DNA of 6,028 nt from an uncultured Pseudomonadota bacterium (GTDB taxonomy: Bacteria > Pseudomonadota > Gammaproteobacteria > Burkholderiales > SG8-39). Shown piece after piece: positions 5,997-6,028 of the stretch. The DNA lies in contig CAITSH010000447.1 in the NCBI GenBank assembly GCA_903895005.1, positions 1 through 6,028 on the forward strand, given 5' to 3'. Numbering within the stretch: the stretch's first letter is position 1; every line of letters starts with the position of its first letter. Below the pieces are notes generated by a model. That model was not told the origin of the DNA. It searched no databases and worked only from the letters and a program-made list of their open reading frames with translations. Position numbers and translations under genes: made by a program.

Positions 5997-6028
5997 GGTC
6001 TTGGGGAGCGGGGAGCGCGAGGAGAGCA
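5997..6028. other. Purine-rich edge sequence with a 7-base tandem repeat
   Basis: GGGGAGC occurs twice in tandem (6003-6009 and 6010-6016), followed by GCGAGGAGAG. On the minus strand this is a pyrimidine-rich stretch upstream of the RraA-like gene. No gene or clear promoter can be recognised before the window ends. Confidence 0.4.

Overview
The window is an ordinary stretch of a GC-rich proteobacterial chromosome and holds conserved housekeeping genes. The SpoT, RdgB, TrmB, ThiG and ThiS sequences resemble the beta/gamma-proteobacterial forms. Examples are the GKFKDYIAIPK stretch in Spo[15 protein letters not shown] in TrmB and the VVAVGGG tail of ThiS. A beta- or high-GC gammaproteobacterium is the best guess, made from family resemblance and not from a search.

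Layout. On the plus strand, bases 1-1463 are the 3' two thirds of spoT, which is cut by the left edge so that the HD hydrolase domain is outside. A 127-base spacer with a strong hairpin and a small palindrome follows. Next come rdgB (1591-2208) and hemW (2205-3425), which overlap by four bases and look co-transcribed. A 94-base convergent spacer (3426-3519) with two interleaved inverted repeats separates them from the minus-strand genes.

The minus-strand genes, in transcription order from the right edge, are an RraA/HMG-aldolase-like gene (5968-5291), thiS (5217-5014), thiG (5014-4211) and trmB (4200-3520). thiS starts on TTG behind a good Shine-Dalgarno sequence and has a perfect TATAAT box upstream. 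Its stop overlaps the thiG start in TGATG, and trmB begins 10 bases after the thiG stop, so thiS-thiG-trmB is a tight unit.

Roles. SpoT sets (p)ppGpp levels, RdgB removes non-canonical purine triphosphates, HemW handles heme, ThiS/ThiG build the thiazole of thiamine, and TrmB makes m7G46 in tRNA. The RraA-like protein is probably a metal-dependent aldolase/decarboxylase or a regulator of unknown target.

I found no mobile element, CRISPR array, tRNA or rRNA, toxin-antitoxin pair, or unexplained large ORF. The long ORFs antisense to spoT and thiG/trmB are shadows typical of high-GC codon usage. I do not see an undescribed system here. The points worth a second look are small: intergenic dyads, translation-start architecture, and the placement of rdgB directly after spoT.
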